Assembly (NCBI GenBank): GCA_903813345.2 | Contig: CAIIXF020000006.1 | Coordinates: 22,825,936 to 22,889,935, forward strand | Direction: 5' to 3' | DNA: 64,000 nt | DNA from: Owenia fusiformis | Lineage: Eukaryota > Annelida > Polychaeta > Sabellida > Oweniidae | Part shown: piece after piece, positions 46,624 to 61,600 of the stretch | Position numbering within the stretch: position 1 is the first letter of the stretch | Layout: each line of letters begins with the position of its first letter | The notes under the pieces: model-generated | Told to the model about the DNA's origin: nothing | Seen by the model: the letters and a program-made list of their open reading frames with translations, nothing else | The model's database searches: none | Translations under genes and position numbers: made by a program

Positions 46624-49600
46624 ATGGAGATGCCAACAGTGCCAGAATTTTACGCTGGACGGAACATTTTTGTCACAGGAGCAACTGGTTTCCTGGGAAA
46701 GGTACTAATTGAAAAACTTTTAAGATGTTGCCCGGATATAAATGGCATATATATGTTGATGCGGCCCAAAAGAGGACATACTGTTGCAGAAAGATTAAAG
46801 GATTTAGTAGAATCAAAGGTAATATTAAATGTAGTAATACATTTACTACTAGCTTTATAGCATTTAAGCATGCATAGATCTAGGGCCTATAATCTAGAGT
46901 CCCAAAGGCCCACAATTCCATGAGGTATGATCCCCAACTAATATGAATTTCAAGGCTGAACGTTCAAATAGACCTAGGGACTACCCCCCCCCCCCAACTT
47001 GGGAGTCTGTGAGACCAAAATCATAATACTTTTGCTAGTCTCACATACCCCTGAGCATACTCCCCTGTACTTTGGATGTTCAAAACCTGTCAGATGGTAT
47101 AATATTCAAATTTTGCTTATTAGTTCAATTTTTGACTCATATCTGTATGATTATAAAACATGAGCATGGAAAGTGAATCAATGAAAAACATGATGAATAT
47201 TTCATAAGTCATTCATAAGTATATAGTAGTGTTCCAAATTGTAGTGAAAACTGGTGCCGGTATTTCCGCAATTCAATACCTTACCGTAACCGAATACCAC
47301 GGTTTTGGGTCTACGTTCGCGAATTCGTACATTTCTGTGACTGTGTTTAGATTTTTAGAAGTTTTTGGTGGTGAATTTGGTCCCTTTCATACAAACGCAG
47401 TTTATAGTCATGATTTATCAATGCCTTACCTGATTATCGATAATTTCTGCATTGAATTAAGACATTTACAGCCAGCTATTTAACACAGTCGTTCCTCAAA
47501 TTGAAAAAAAACGAAAAATGGGAGACAAAAACAAAATGTAAATATTTCCGATGTGTAATGATTACTCTTCTTCACTTTTTATCAATGTTAAACACATAAT
47601 CTTGCGATTTCTGGTAAGATTAATTGATTCTTTAGATATTCCGGTATCTGGTATTGGAATTATAGTCCCGACAGGCCAGAATGCCACCGTAACGGTACTT
47701 CCGGCAATACCGCAGACCACTAGTATATAGAAGGGTAAATTGATGGGGTATACAATTGCATTATGAAGAAAGTCTTTCAGATACTAGTATTCCATGTGAC
47801 ACATTTAATAATTGTATCATCATAGTTCTCCTGAAGTACTATGTATAAAAAGATTTTATAAACAAACAAAAATTTCGGTTTTCACTTTTCAGTCAGGGGG
47901 GCGTGCGATTGTGGCATAAACAAGCCAAAATAATAAGATTTTTACAGAAATTGATGCAACTTCCTTCAAAAATGAACTAGAAGCTTCAAATAAAAAGCAT
48001 TTTAAAGCCCTCCCACCCTGGCTACACCTATGACAAAACAATTACAGGGTGTGTCATGATTATATTAACTTAGAAACTGGTTAAAACAATATAATTGCTG
48101 ATGTTATGAAATAGTCAAGTAGGCTGGGACATTTTGAAACTAAGATTCAAAGGCTGCTAATTATGTTGTACCCCATTCAGAAGTAAAGCACTTTAATGAA
48201 TTTTGAAAGGTGCATTTCAAAGTTGTTATTCTTTAAAATACCATGGCTGAGTATACATTTTGTTCTTTGACCCGAGAAACCCTTCATTATTACTTTTATC
48301 AAGTGGCATACCAGTAAATAACACATGTATGCTAGTTTCATGTGAACATTCAGTGAAACCATGGGCTCTTAAAAGCTCATGATGAAACTTATCAAAAAGG
48401 TCACTTGTATTTGCTCTTTCAATCGAATCATTGTCTCATGGTCAAGTCAGTTTGTTTTTTATTTTTGCATTAGCAAAAAGTTTGGCTCATAAAGTTTCAT
48501 ATACGTACTCATGAGCCTCGATGCTGTTCAAAACCTGAGTAAGTGACAAGAGAAGTTGTGGGGCAATATCCTAGATGCGAGTAGAAATAATCTTGATTTA
48601 CATCATTAAAAATTCACAATTCAGTCAAACTGATGTCATATTTGGAATCTACATGTAAAATTACAACCAGAAATGTGGTTTTGAAAAGATATAATATATA
48701 TATATATATATAATCAACTTTGAAAATTTAATTTGTTTTGAAAATGTGACTTCTAGGTCTGGGAGATTCCCCATAGACCCCATGTTGTAAATCCACAAAA
48801 AGTGAAATATCTTTTCTTGTGTTGGGCAGATAATATTTTCTTTTACTGGACATAATTTCATTTGTATGTCTATCACATACATAAGGGTAATATGAAAAGT
48901 GAACCACTAAAACTGATGAATATTCAGGTTTAAGGGAAATTTGTAAAACCCTGCCATGTTATTTTCCCCGAATCAGCCACCTGGTGACGAAACTTGTAAC
49001 TACCTACTCGCATCTGACTAATTGTTTATGGTTATGAAACCATACATGTATTATCTCAAATCAACCTGTAGAAATCACCTCTCAAAGTCCATTAATACTC
49101 AGCTGATTTATGTTGGTTTAATCCATGGACTTTAAGTTCATGTTTATTGAAACTAATCTTTGAACTTTATTTATATTTGTACTCTATATCTTGCGAAAAC
49201 AAGTTAATTTGATCACTAATTTTTGGGTTATTTAAATTTATTTTTGATGAGTGCTCTGGAATGTTGCTGTGCACTTTGCCATTAAAATTTAAAAGTTCTT
49301 GTGCACTGAATGACTGGTCTGTTATACATATTACAACCATGTCCATATTATGCAAATAGTCTTCTTAAAGTCCCCGTCTAAAGTTTGAAAATATTTTTTT
49401 AACATTCATTTACTATTTGTCATGACTTAAAAAGTTATTTTAGAGATTAAAAAAAAAAATTGGGAAAATAGTTATGAGCATTTCATTTCTCAAATATTCA
49501 AATTTCCCGCCATTTTTCAAAAAAATTGAAATATTTTAATCATCAAATATTTCTTAATGCATTTCAAAAAAGATTATATTTTTAACACCAATGCAATGAT

Positions 49601-52600
49601 TGAACAAAGAACATACCATTTCAATAATAAAATGCCATATTTAATGGGCCACTTCAATGTTTTAGCATATCAAATTTTTTTGCAACATTAGTGATGTCAT
49701 TATGACTCACTCAGGTGGCAATCTTTTCTAAATATGCTAGACTTCAATAATAAACCAATGTTGATTGTCTACACAGGTTAAAAGGAAGAATATATTATGA
49801 AATGCATTTTTCTCGGAACCATTTTCATGCACTGATGAGTTCATTTCTCGCTTATTTATGAACCGATTTTCTTAATTTTTTCGGCAAAAAACATGCAAGG
49901 GTGAACGCTATGTATTGGTATGAATTGTGGCTTATTAAAAGATATGCGTGCCCTCTAAAAATTAGTTGTAAATAAATTCACAAATTTTTGAACAAGAAGT
50001 CCTTCAAAAACCACATATCACCCTTTGATAACATGGGGTAAGACTATAATATAAGCCAAAGTGGTTTAAACGTTATATGGGGACTTTAAGGGTATTTCCA
50101 GATTCATGAAAATTAGTCAAAGTAGTTGTTCTGTTGTCATGCTCCATTATAATCTGTATGTCAACTAGGTAGTGCATTTTGTATTTGTCAACATTCTTAC
50201 CAGTAACCCTTATATGGTTACCCTAACACTTAAATCCCCACCCCCTCCACTAAGTTTAACCTCAGAATTACAGATGTTTGGTCTTTTTCAGATATTTGAA
50301 AAATTAAAAACAACCAGTCCGAACTATGGAGAAAAACTTCACGCAATTGCAGGTGACATCATGGAACCAGATCTTGGAATCAGCCAATCAGACGCTGAGT
50401 TTTTAGCAAATGAAATTTCAGTCGTGTTCCACTCGGCGGCAACTATACGATTCGATGAACCACTGAGGTATGAATTTAATTTAATTGCATACTTGCAATA
50501 CAATCTTGGATTACATATCTTCATAGTATATTCATTTCAGATATGATATTACAGTATTAAACCTACATCGACTCATTTTATTAAGAATGTTGCTACTTTA
50601 TGTGCTATTAATAATATGTGAGAAATATGAATTGTGGCATATGTTTGTAATGTTATTTTAGGCTAAAGCCCTTTCATTTGAAATGATTATATTGTGAAAA
50701 TAACCATCTGAAATGCAATTAACTGCTTGCTTTATCACAAATATAACTGTACATGTATTTTGAAACCTACATGTTGATTGCATGTTTTTCTCTTGCATAT
50801 TACTGCCTTAATGAATAAACCATACGGCCAACTTGAACGAAAGGGCTCGTCTCGCCACTATCAATAGATAGATATCTCCTTGTAAACTATTCAATAACTA
50901 CCATCATATGCAAGTGCTTGGATAGATTAATAAATAACAATTGATAAAAGTAAATGAGCATTTGTTGGAAAAATCGATATTATGATCGTTTAACTTTTGG
51001 AATGCATACCTAACATACATGTAGATTGTAGAACATAAGCTTATTATATTGCTAAAACCCGGGTTGCTAAATAATTTTATGTTGCTGATCATGGTTTTCA
51101 AGTGAAAGCTCATTGGTGAATGAAAAAATTTAAAAATGAAAATTGATTTTTAAAACTGAAGTTTTTTGCAAAATGGTATTAAATATTTTGACCTTATGTA
51201 TGTCTCTGACTACAACTTCTGCTGTTTTCATATTATCTGATGTATTTGATATGTTAAGTTATACATTTTTACAAGAATATACAATATGATATAAGTAAGA
51301 TAAGGTTATTTAATCAGAGGGATTGAATATGAATTTTATTTCGAGGGAAAATATGATATTGACCGAGTGCGATATTCCTTCACGACCATCAATAACCTAT
51401 TTATTCCGTAATATTTTTCTGAAACTTGTTTGTATGTCGTCACTCCATGATGGTGATCGTAAATGATACAATTTAATTAATCCCATGACATTTTCAAGGT
51501 TTAACAAATTTTAAAATAGAAATAATACTAATAATGTTCATATGATGCCATAATAGCACAATATTAAGTCTCATGAAATTTTCTGATAGTTCTGATACGG
51601 GATCTGATACACAATTTTGGCTGATACAGGACCCAATATGATACAGGACTTTGGCTGATAGTTTTATGCCCAGTTTATTTCCCAGGGAAAACATGTTATT
51701 ATTGAATAAATCGAAGAAAAAAGAAGAAAAATTAAAATTGATGATGCTAAAAGAGTGGTATCGATATGGAAAGCTTTTTGAACACATGTTTCTCTTAAAC
51801 CAGTCATGAAAAAAATCTAAAAATTTAACACATCGCCAATTCAATGGTCATCCTTTGAATGGTAACAATATAATTTGAAAAATATATATATACTTTCATC
51901 TATATTGTTTTAGAAAACACATCAAACACTTGTTTTGTTCTTGGTTTCATGTTTCCAGAGTGAAATTAAACATCTTTCCGAACCTCATTGGAACAAAACG
52001 ACATAAACACAACATGTTTAGGTCTCTCAATATAAGTATCTTGTTAATGAAATAAAAGGTTTATTTTGATTTTTTATCTATCTTGGGGGGATTTTGTTTT
52101 AATTTTTTGAATACTTTTTTGAAATCAACCAAAAATTCCTTTGAACAAGTACAACTATAATATTGAGAAGTGTAAAAACATGTTGTATGTGCTATTTTGT
52201 TCCAACAAGGTTCGGAAAGACATTTTATTTCATTTTCAAGAATTGGTAGAAAGGAGCCAAAATAATTGCACTAAAAAAAAAAAAATGTTAACAAAACCAG
52301 TTGTATAAATATTTCTAAATAATTTTCGCATTAAATTGTTGTCAATCAGTCAACATTACATAAATTACCATGTTTTTTTACAGAATGTTTTCAATGATTG
52401 GTTTAAGAGAAAAACATTGTTGAATTCAATTCTCCATATTGATACCAATCCTTCAAGTTGATTTGTCCATTCATAATTACTCAGATGCGAGTAGGTAGTT
52501 ACCAGTTTCGCCACCAGGTGGCTGATTCGGGGGAATTAACATGGCAGGGTATTACAAAATTCCCTTAAACTTGAATATGCATCAGTTTTAGTGGTTCACT

Positions 52601-55600
52601 TTTCATATTACCCTTATGTATGTGATAGTTATACAAATTGAAATATGTCCAGTAAAAGAAAATATTATCTGCCCAACACAAGAAAAGATATTTCACTTTT
52701 TGTGGTTTTACAACATGGGGTCTATGGGGAATCTCCCCGACCTAGAAGTCAAATTTTCAAAGAAAATTAAATTTTCAAAGTTGATAAACTTTTTTCAAAA
52801 CCACATTTCTAAATGTAAGTTTACATGTAGATTCCAAATATGACACCAGTTTGACTGAAATGTGAATTTTTAATGACGTAAATCAAGGTTATTTCTACTC
52901 GCATCTGGGATATTTAATCCTTACAAATTATCACAATATGTCACAACATAGATATATGTTCATCTAACAATCCCTCTTTATCATGGGTAATACATGATTT
53001 TTGATATATTCATTGAAAATGAAATATTAATCATATATTATTGTTCCATTTATAGAGTGGCAGTTACTATGAATCTTCTAGCTGTTAGAGCAATGATCAA
53101 TTTGTGCAAGACATTCAAACAGCTAGATGCATTTATCCATGTTTCAACAGCCTATGCTAACTGCGATAGGACCCATATTGAAGAGACAGTCTATGATCCT
53201 CCTGTTGATCCACAGAAAATTATAGATGCTTTAGAGTGAGTATATGTTATGTGTGTTCCATTTTAGAGGAAGCAAGTTCTGAAATTCCAAATGCAATTTC
53301 AGTCTGTTGAGATTCCGTTCCTTGCCAGCCCTATTTATTACCATTGGAGCAACACTATTTTACTTGTTTTTGTTGCAAGTAATATTGTAAAAAAGGTGTA
53401 CAAAATCCAACTAGCACTGTGAACTGGAAACTAGTTTTTATGTCCCCACCACATATTGTGGGGCCATGTTGTCGGCCTAGGCACGTCCGTCTGTTCGTCC
53501 GTACATCCGGCAGTTTTCTCAAGAACTGCTTCAGATATGACCTTCAAATTTTCAGGGATAACTCATGAGTGCATACAGATGTGGACGAAAGATTTTTAGC
53601 TTGATACCTACTTCCTGTCGGCCATTTTGAAGTCAAATGCTAAAATCCTTTTCTGCAAACTTTAAGAAAAACGGCTTCACGGTTGCTTTTAAAACTTTAA
53701 CATCTTGTTCAGCTTACTTCATTCTACATCTGATTAGGTTTTGGACCTGTTAGTTCAGTCATGTCAGCCATTTTTAATGTCTTAAGAAAAGTTAGCGCAC
53801 GATAATACTTTGTTTCACATTGAACGGTGTTTTTAAGTTTTCATACTTAAACTATTTAGTAGCTTTATAAATAATTCCAAGTGTACTTTGCTGTAAAAGC
53901 CTATGTTATTGTTAACAGTAGTTATATGTGATAATTTTGTAAAAAGAAATGAGCAAAAAATAGTAATCACTTTTTTTATTGTCAGCCATTTTGGATTTTT
54001 CCATCCTAAAATTTTGTCTGTAAAGTCTTGTCTACATGTTTTCAGGTGAACCGTTTGGTAGATCAATTTCAAATTTTCAGGGATGATTCTTAGTATGAAA
54101 ATCTAAATCTGATTAGTTTTTTGGCATTCTGGGTAAATGTCAAGGCAGCCATTTTGGATTTTCCGTCCTAAAATCGTGTCTGTAAAGTCTTGTCTATGCG
54201 TTTCAGGTGAACCATTTGGTAGATCAATTTCAAATTTTTAGGGATGATTCTTATTATGAAAATCTAGATCTGATTAGTTTTTTGGCATTCTGGGTAAATG
54301 TCAAGGCAGCCATTTTGGATTTTCCGTCCTAAAATCTTGTCTGTAAAGTCTTGTTTGCGAGTTTTCTGGTTTACTGTTTGACGGATCAATTTCAAATTTT
54401 AAGGTGGCCATTTGCATTTTCCGTCCCAAAATTGTAACGGTAAAGCTTGTTTACTGATTTACAGGATAACCATTTGATGGGATCACCAATTGGTGGGGAC
54501 ATATTGTACACATTTGTGTTCTTGTTTATAGATTGTGTCACCTATAAGTTGCATGTTTGCACTGTTTTCTCCCTTTTTTACCCCTTCCTTAAGTTACATA
54601 TTTGTACTGTCTTTCTAGATGGATGGATGATGAGACAGTGGAGCAATTAACACCAGGATTAATAAAACCTAAACCAAACACCTACACATACACCAAACAA
54701 TTAGCCGAGAGTTTACTGCTAAACGAAGGCAAGGGATTGCCGTTAGCTATTGTGAGGCCATCTATTGTTACTGCATCATGGCAAGAACCAATGCCAGTAA
54801 GTTGTATGATGTTAACTTTCAAAGTTAAAAAAATTTACATTTTTTCGAGTTTGATTTCGAGGATTGGCAAATTCTCAAAATAATGTTCAAATGTTGGCTA
54901 AAAATAAGAATATTTTTAGATAGATTATACATTGCTCTTTAAATTGTATTGTCATTATCCTGTGTCTAGTAATTAAACACAGTGTCTACTGAATCTATTA
55001 TTATTTACGCTTACATTCTTTTGCGTGACCTTACATCTTATCTCAATTGAAAAAAGCCTGTCATCTAGTATATCTCAAATCTTATTGGTATGTATATTTA
55101 AGGTAGGTTGAGAATAATAGGTAAATATAGCAATTAACATACACAAAAAGCTCCAAAATCATCATACATGGTCCTCCTTAAGAAGTTAACTCTAGGCTTG
55201 GTATTTATGTTTCTTTTGTTGTATATTTCAGGGCTGGATTGATAATTTAAATGGTCCCAGCGGAATGTACATAGCTGTAAGTACTGTTCTAGTTAATATT
55301 TTACTCTATGTGTGTTTTGTGTATATTATTTACATTTAATGATATTCACATTTTTGGGTACAGTACATTGGGATTAACATTTTACAAACATTATTGTTTG
55401 GTTTAAAAATCCTGAGTTATAATTCAAAGTAGTGTCCTTGGTTCATTTATGTATTTGCATTTTGCACTTGGACATTTTCTTAATAGTACCTTGCATAAAA
55501 AAGTTTGATAGGTGGGGGTCTCACTATTCTTATCTGTCTAATTTTAATTTCCAGGGCTGTTTCTTAGTATGAAAATCTAGAACTGATTGTCTTTGATTCA

Positions 55601-58600
55601 TGATAGGTAAATTCAAGGCATCAATTTTGAGGTACAATATTATTCACCCTGTGTCCTGTTCACAATCATTCTATCATAAAAACATTTGATTCTAGGCTGG
55701 CAAAGGATTACTGAATTTTTCACCCTGTGTCCTGTTCACAATCATTATATCATAAAACCATTTGATTCTAGGCTGGCAAAGGATTACTGAATTTTTCACC
55801 CTGTGGCCTGTTCACAATCATTATATCATAAAACCATTTGATTCTAGGCTGGCAAAGGATTGCTGAATTTTTCACCCATTGTCCTGTTCACAATCATTAT
55901 ATCATAAAACCATTTGATTCTAGGCTGGCAAAGGATTACTGAATTTTTCACCCTGTGTCCTGTTCACAATCATTATATCATAAAACCATTTGATTCTAGG
56001 CTGGCAAAGGATTACTGAATTTTTCACCCATTGTCCTGTTCACAATCATTATATCATAAAACCATTTGATTCTAGGCTGGTAAAGGATTACTGAATTTTT
56101 CACCCATTGTCCTGTTCACAATCATTATATCATAAAACCATTTGATTCTAGGCTGGCAAAGGATTACTGAATTTTTCACCTGTTGTCCTGTTCACAATCA
56201 TTATATCATAAAACCATTTGATTCTAGGCTGGCAAAGGATTACTGAATTTTTCACCCATTGTCCTGTTCACAATCATTATATCATAAAACCATTTGATTC
56301 TAGGCTGGCAAAGGATTACTGAATTTTTCACCTGTTGTCCTGTTCACAATCATTATATCATAAAACCATTTGATTCTAGGCTGGCAAAGGATTACTGAAT
56401 TTTTCACCTGTTGTCCTGTTCACAATCATTATATCATAAAACCATTTGATTCTAGGCTGGCAAAGGATTACTGAATTTTTCACCTGTTGTCCTGTTCACA
56501 ATCATTATATCATAAAACCATTTGATTCTAGGCTGGCAAAGGATTACTGAATTGTTCACCTTGTGTCTTGTTCACAATCATTATATCATAAAATCATTTG
56601 ATTCTAGGCTGGCAAAGGATTACTGAATCTTTCACCCATTGTCCTGTTCACAGTCATTATATCATAAAACAATTTGATTCTAGGCTGGCAAAGGATTACT
56701 GAAGTCTGTGTTATGTGACTCTGATGCTGTTGCTGATATCATCCCAGTTGACATGCCTACAAACATGTTAATATTGGTTGGTTGGTACACAGCCACACAT
56801 AAACCAAGAGAGGTTCTTGTATACCATTCCACAACAGGAACTGTGAATCCATTCACCTGGGGACAGATGGGTAGGTTCCTTTTTCATTTATTTTTGTAAT
56901 TAAATGTAACAGTAAGAATGTCTGATTCTGATCACTGCTCGCTTCCCATTGTGTCATGAACCATTCAGTGTAAAATAATAATTAAGTTCTAACATTTCAT
57001 TGTAACGTTTTACAAAGTTTTGGAATCACTGATTTTAATTCTTAGGAAAGTGATTGAAAAGTATTTTTATGCCAATCATTGATGTTACTCTTGGAGATTC
57101 TTGGGACTGTTCTTATATTTTATTATTATTTTTAGATGCACATTTTTTGTCCATGAATGCTTTGATTAATGAATTTGATTTCTAATGTGATTTTGCTCTA
57201 CAGTATGATGTGATTTCACATTAAAAAAGAACTATATTTTTGAAAATCAGAAACAGACAATTTTATCACTCTAGGTTAAATTCAGTTGTATCTTTTGTGA
57301 GTATAGAAAAGTTTAAGAGACATTTTTTATGTAAGCATAAATAATGATTTGCTACAATTCGAAGTGACAGCGTTTACTCGTTTAGTTCATTGTCATACAT
57401 CAGTGTTCTCCCTAGGATTTGTATTCACATGTTTGTTTATTGTGTAAAATTCTCATAATTTCACAAATCTGGCCAATAAAGTTAGTAGAAACTTGACAAA
57501 TTTATAGATTTTCACAGTATGTATATATTCAAAATCTGAATTGGTTGCAACATCCATATGCTTTATTCACACTCGGGAGAACACTGTGTATCATGATACA
57601 AATATATAATAAATATAATGTAAAGATTGACAGTAGTCTAGCTACAAGCCCCTGTGAGTCCCCCCTCTGAACTACACACCTCCCAATATGTTGTGTTGGT
57701 AAAGTAGATAGGGGGGGGGGTGGCAGTCTTGAAGCGAGACTTATTGACAGAAATTTTTGTTCACTGTAGTAATGATGAAAAGTCTTGTTTTGTTACAGAA
57801 AGAACATTAATTACTTGTAATGAAACTACATGTACACTGTTTGATAAAGTTGACCTTTTGTTTGATGAGTTTTGTGAAAAACAATGAATGCTATCTAAAC
57901 CTGCCCTCATGCTTAATGACAGCTGCCTTAATGTAGTTTTTTGCAGTTTCTCTCGTATCTATGAAAAATTTTCTTTAAGTCGTAGCTGCTTGTACCTCTC
58001 TTTTTAAAACCTGTTTGCTAATAGTCGCTCTTGCAGATGTAATATCTACTTTTGCTTTAACATCTTATCATGAGTTCTTAATAAGATATCCTACATTTTT
58101 CTTTAAAGGGTTGCCTTGACAAGAATTGTTATAAATGCAGTGCAGTGATCTCCCCAGCACTAAAGCAAGTTGGCGCAGCATCCATCTGAGATTTCAAAAA
58201 CAGGCTTGCATCTTCCACCTGAAAATTCATTTGCCCCCACTTCAAAATGAGAACACTCATGGAAAATGGGCACATTTTGACCAATTTTTGTCTCAGTTGT
58301 GAAAATCAGAAAAAATCCTGTCGAGAACACTGCAGTGGAAAGTATTAATGTCTCAGTTTAAAATGCAGACTTTGACCTTAAGTATTGTGTTACTGCCAAT
58401 GTGTTTGCTTCAGTGGGTGCAAATTTCTAATTTCTGCATTTCAGCCCAAAATTGGTCAGAATATCTGAATATTGTTATAGTTTTGTTTATTGATCATGTC
58501 AAGGCAATTCTTTGAAAATAGACATTTTGGCAAGCTAGTTAGAGTTGGACCCAGAGATAGATAGCACATAATAAGATAATATATAATCTCAAAGATTTTT

Positions 58601-61600
58601 TACCAAATTTAGTAGCCATTCTTGATTAATGATTCTGAAATGTGTAATTTCTTCAAAATGATAAAATTGCACTTTTGGGCAAATTTATAGAAAACTGAAC
58701 ATATAAATGTAAATAAAATCTTTGCATTTTGGGTTTTGGAAAAAGAGGCATCAAAGAACAAATGGTATCACAGAAAAAGATTCTGAAATTGAGAAATCTT
58801 TTGAAAAATTGCTTGCTATCTCTATTCTCTGACTCTGACCTTAAGTGTCAGAAGAGCTGAATAATATGCTTAAAACATATGCTTAAATTTTAGAGAGACT
58901 CCAGCAACAAATGATATGCTACTATGACAACCATTGGATTAGCATAGCAACCATGCATGGAATGTTGTTGTTACCTGTAGTTATCTCTTAATATTTTATC
59001 TTCCAGAGACTGTAGTCAATTCATATTTTAAGAAATACCCATATGATGATTGTTTTCGACGTCCCAATGTTTCCTTAACATCAAATGAGTAAGTATGACC
59101 CAGAATTGTTCTGATTGGTCAATGATGATTATAATGTGTTCTGATTGGTCAGTTTTGGACATGATGCACACTGATTGGTCATTGGTGGTCATAATACATT
59201 CTGATTGGTCTGTATTCTATAACATGTTATATGAACTTCTTCCTCACGTATGCTGCAACTAAATATTGTGCACTATAGGTGAAAAATGGACTTTTTCAAA
59301 ATGTGGTTGAGTGGATACTGCTATTCTTGTCTTTCTGCGCTAATCAAGCCTCATTTCCATCTCGCAAAAACTATTCCATTCCAAGAGTTGATTTAGTGGA
59401 TCAGTCTACTGGAATGACAATAACTCAACAAAAAATCAATTACATCTAAAAAATCAAGCCGAGATATGTAAAATCAGATGTATATGTACATTTTTTTTTA
59501 AATGAACTTAAAAGTTTATTATCCACTAGTTCTTAACTCTCACACTTGACATACAATGGTTATATATTTTAAGATTGGATATTAAGAAATTTGAAATGAA
59601 ATGAGACTTGATTATGTACTTGTGCTTCATGTTGCCTATAGCATATTCTAATGTTATATCATGCTGGAGATAGGCATGGAGGTTAGTGCTTTATATAGTG
59701 ATAGCTATGCTGACCTAGAAAACATGAAGATATACTTGGAATTATGGAGGTTGCTCTTTCGCTTTTAAGATTTATTGATGTTTCCTTTAGAATTAAATGG
59801 TGTTGAAGATCCTGAGATACGTGTTATTTTATAATAATTCATCTTCTTAATAGTCCCATATATCAATGCAATTTAAAAGTCTCATGCATCAACACAATTT
59901 AAAAGTCCAATATATCAATGGAATTTAATAGTTCCACATATCAATGCAATTTAAAAGTCTCATGCATCAACGCAACTTAAAAGTCCAATATATAAATGAA
60001 ATTTAATAGTCCCACATATCAATGCAATTTAAAAGTCTCATGCATCAACGCAATTTAAAAGTCCAATATATCAATGAAATGTAATAGTCCCATTCATCAA
60101 TGCATTTTAATAGTCTCACATATTAATGCAATTTAATAGTCCCATAAATCAATGCAATCTAAAAGTCCAATATATCAATGCGATTTAATAGTCTCATATA
60201 TTTGATAGCCCCATATATTGATGCAATTTAATAGTCCCACATATCAATGCAATTTGATAGCCCCATATATCGATGCAATTTAATAGTCCCACATATCAAT
60301 GCAATTTAATAGTCCCATATATCAATGCAATCATATAGTTCCATATATCCATGCTATTTAATAGTCCCATTTATCAATGCAATCTAAAAGTCCCATATAT
60401 CAATGCGATTCAATAGTCTCATATATTTGATAGCCCCATATATCGATGCAATTTAATAGTCCCATATATCGATGCAATTTAATAGTCCCATTTATCAATG
60501 CAATTTAATAGTCCCATCCCATTATATCAATGCAATTTAATAGTTCCGTCAATCCCAGCATGCAGATAGAGCACAAAAATTGGAACATAGATCACCAGCG
60601 TGCATATACATGTTCACTGAAGATCAGTGCCCAATTTAAGTAAGTCACGCGGTACAAACTTCGACCGTTAATTTGAATTTTTGACCTACCGGATGTTTGA
60701 AAATCAAGGATTACGAATCTCGTACTGCACCGTTTTTCTTCAAACTTGTTCCATTCAAAGCATAACAAAAATCCCTTTCTGTTGGTACATTATTCTCTTA
60801 AACAGAGTTACTACTTCCAGCGGCATTTTGGTCCCAAGCTGTAAGAAGGCCTTCTAACAGCTGGGGACCAAAACGCTGCTAGAACGAGGGACTTTTTACA
60901 ATAAAGTAATGCACCGACAGAAAGGCAATATTGTTTTGCTTTTAATGGTATACGTTTGAAGAAAAACGGTGTAGTATGAGACTCGCAATCCTTGATTTCC
61001 GAGCTGGTAGGTCAAAAATTCAAATTAACGGTCGTAGTTTGTACCGCGTGTAAGTACATCAATGGAAGCAGCGATCATGAAAATGCTGTTTCTCAAAATA
61101 GACACACCTTCCCATTGATTTCAATTGCATTTTTGCACGTTTGACATTTGAGATTTTTTAACAACCAATGATAGATGTGTGATCGATCCTTCCCAGCAAT
61201 GATAGGCCTTGGTGTATCCAGACAAGGTTCCCTATTAATCATTATTGATTAGGTAATTCATAATATAAATAAGACATCCTTTATTAACATGTTTAAGGAC
61301 CACCCATTTTTTGTTGAATAAGATGTACAATACTCTTAACATAATTTTCCATAAGGTTTTAGCAATTTTAGGCGCATACCTGAGGAAACATGGAAGCCTT
61401 TATCCTAGCAACAAAATTCAAAACCATCTTCTTAACAAAGCTTCCATTTTCCCATGGGCGTTCTCTTTCATGGGCTTTCAAGAGAGAGAGAGTCAATGAT
61501 AATCCTTACCAGATCCCAAATTTTATCTATTAGCTTCTGCTAGCTGATGGAAATATTATATATTCTAATCTTCTTCCCTTTTACATATGTTCTTTCTTGT

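Noticed and set aside
47229-47483. 84-codon plus-strand frame downstream of FAR exon 1
   Set aside because: It lies wholly inside the hAT MITE and is not in phase with FAR.
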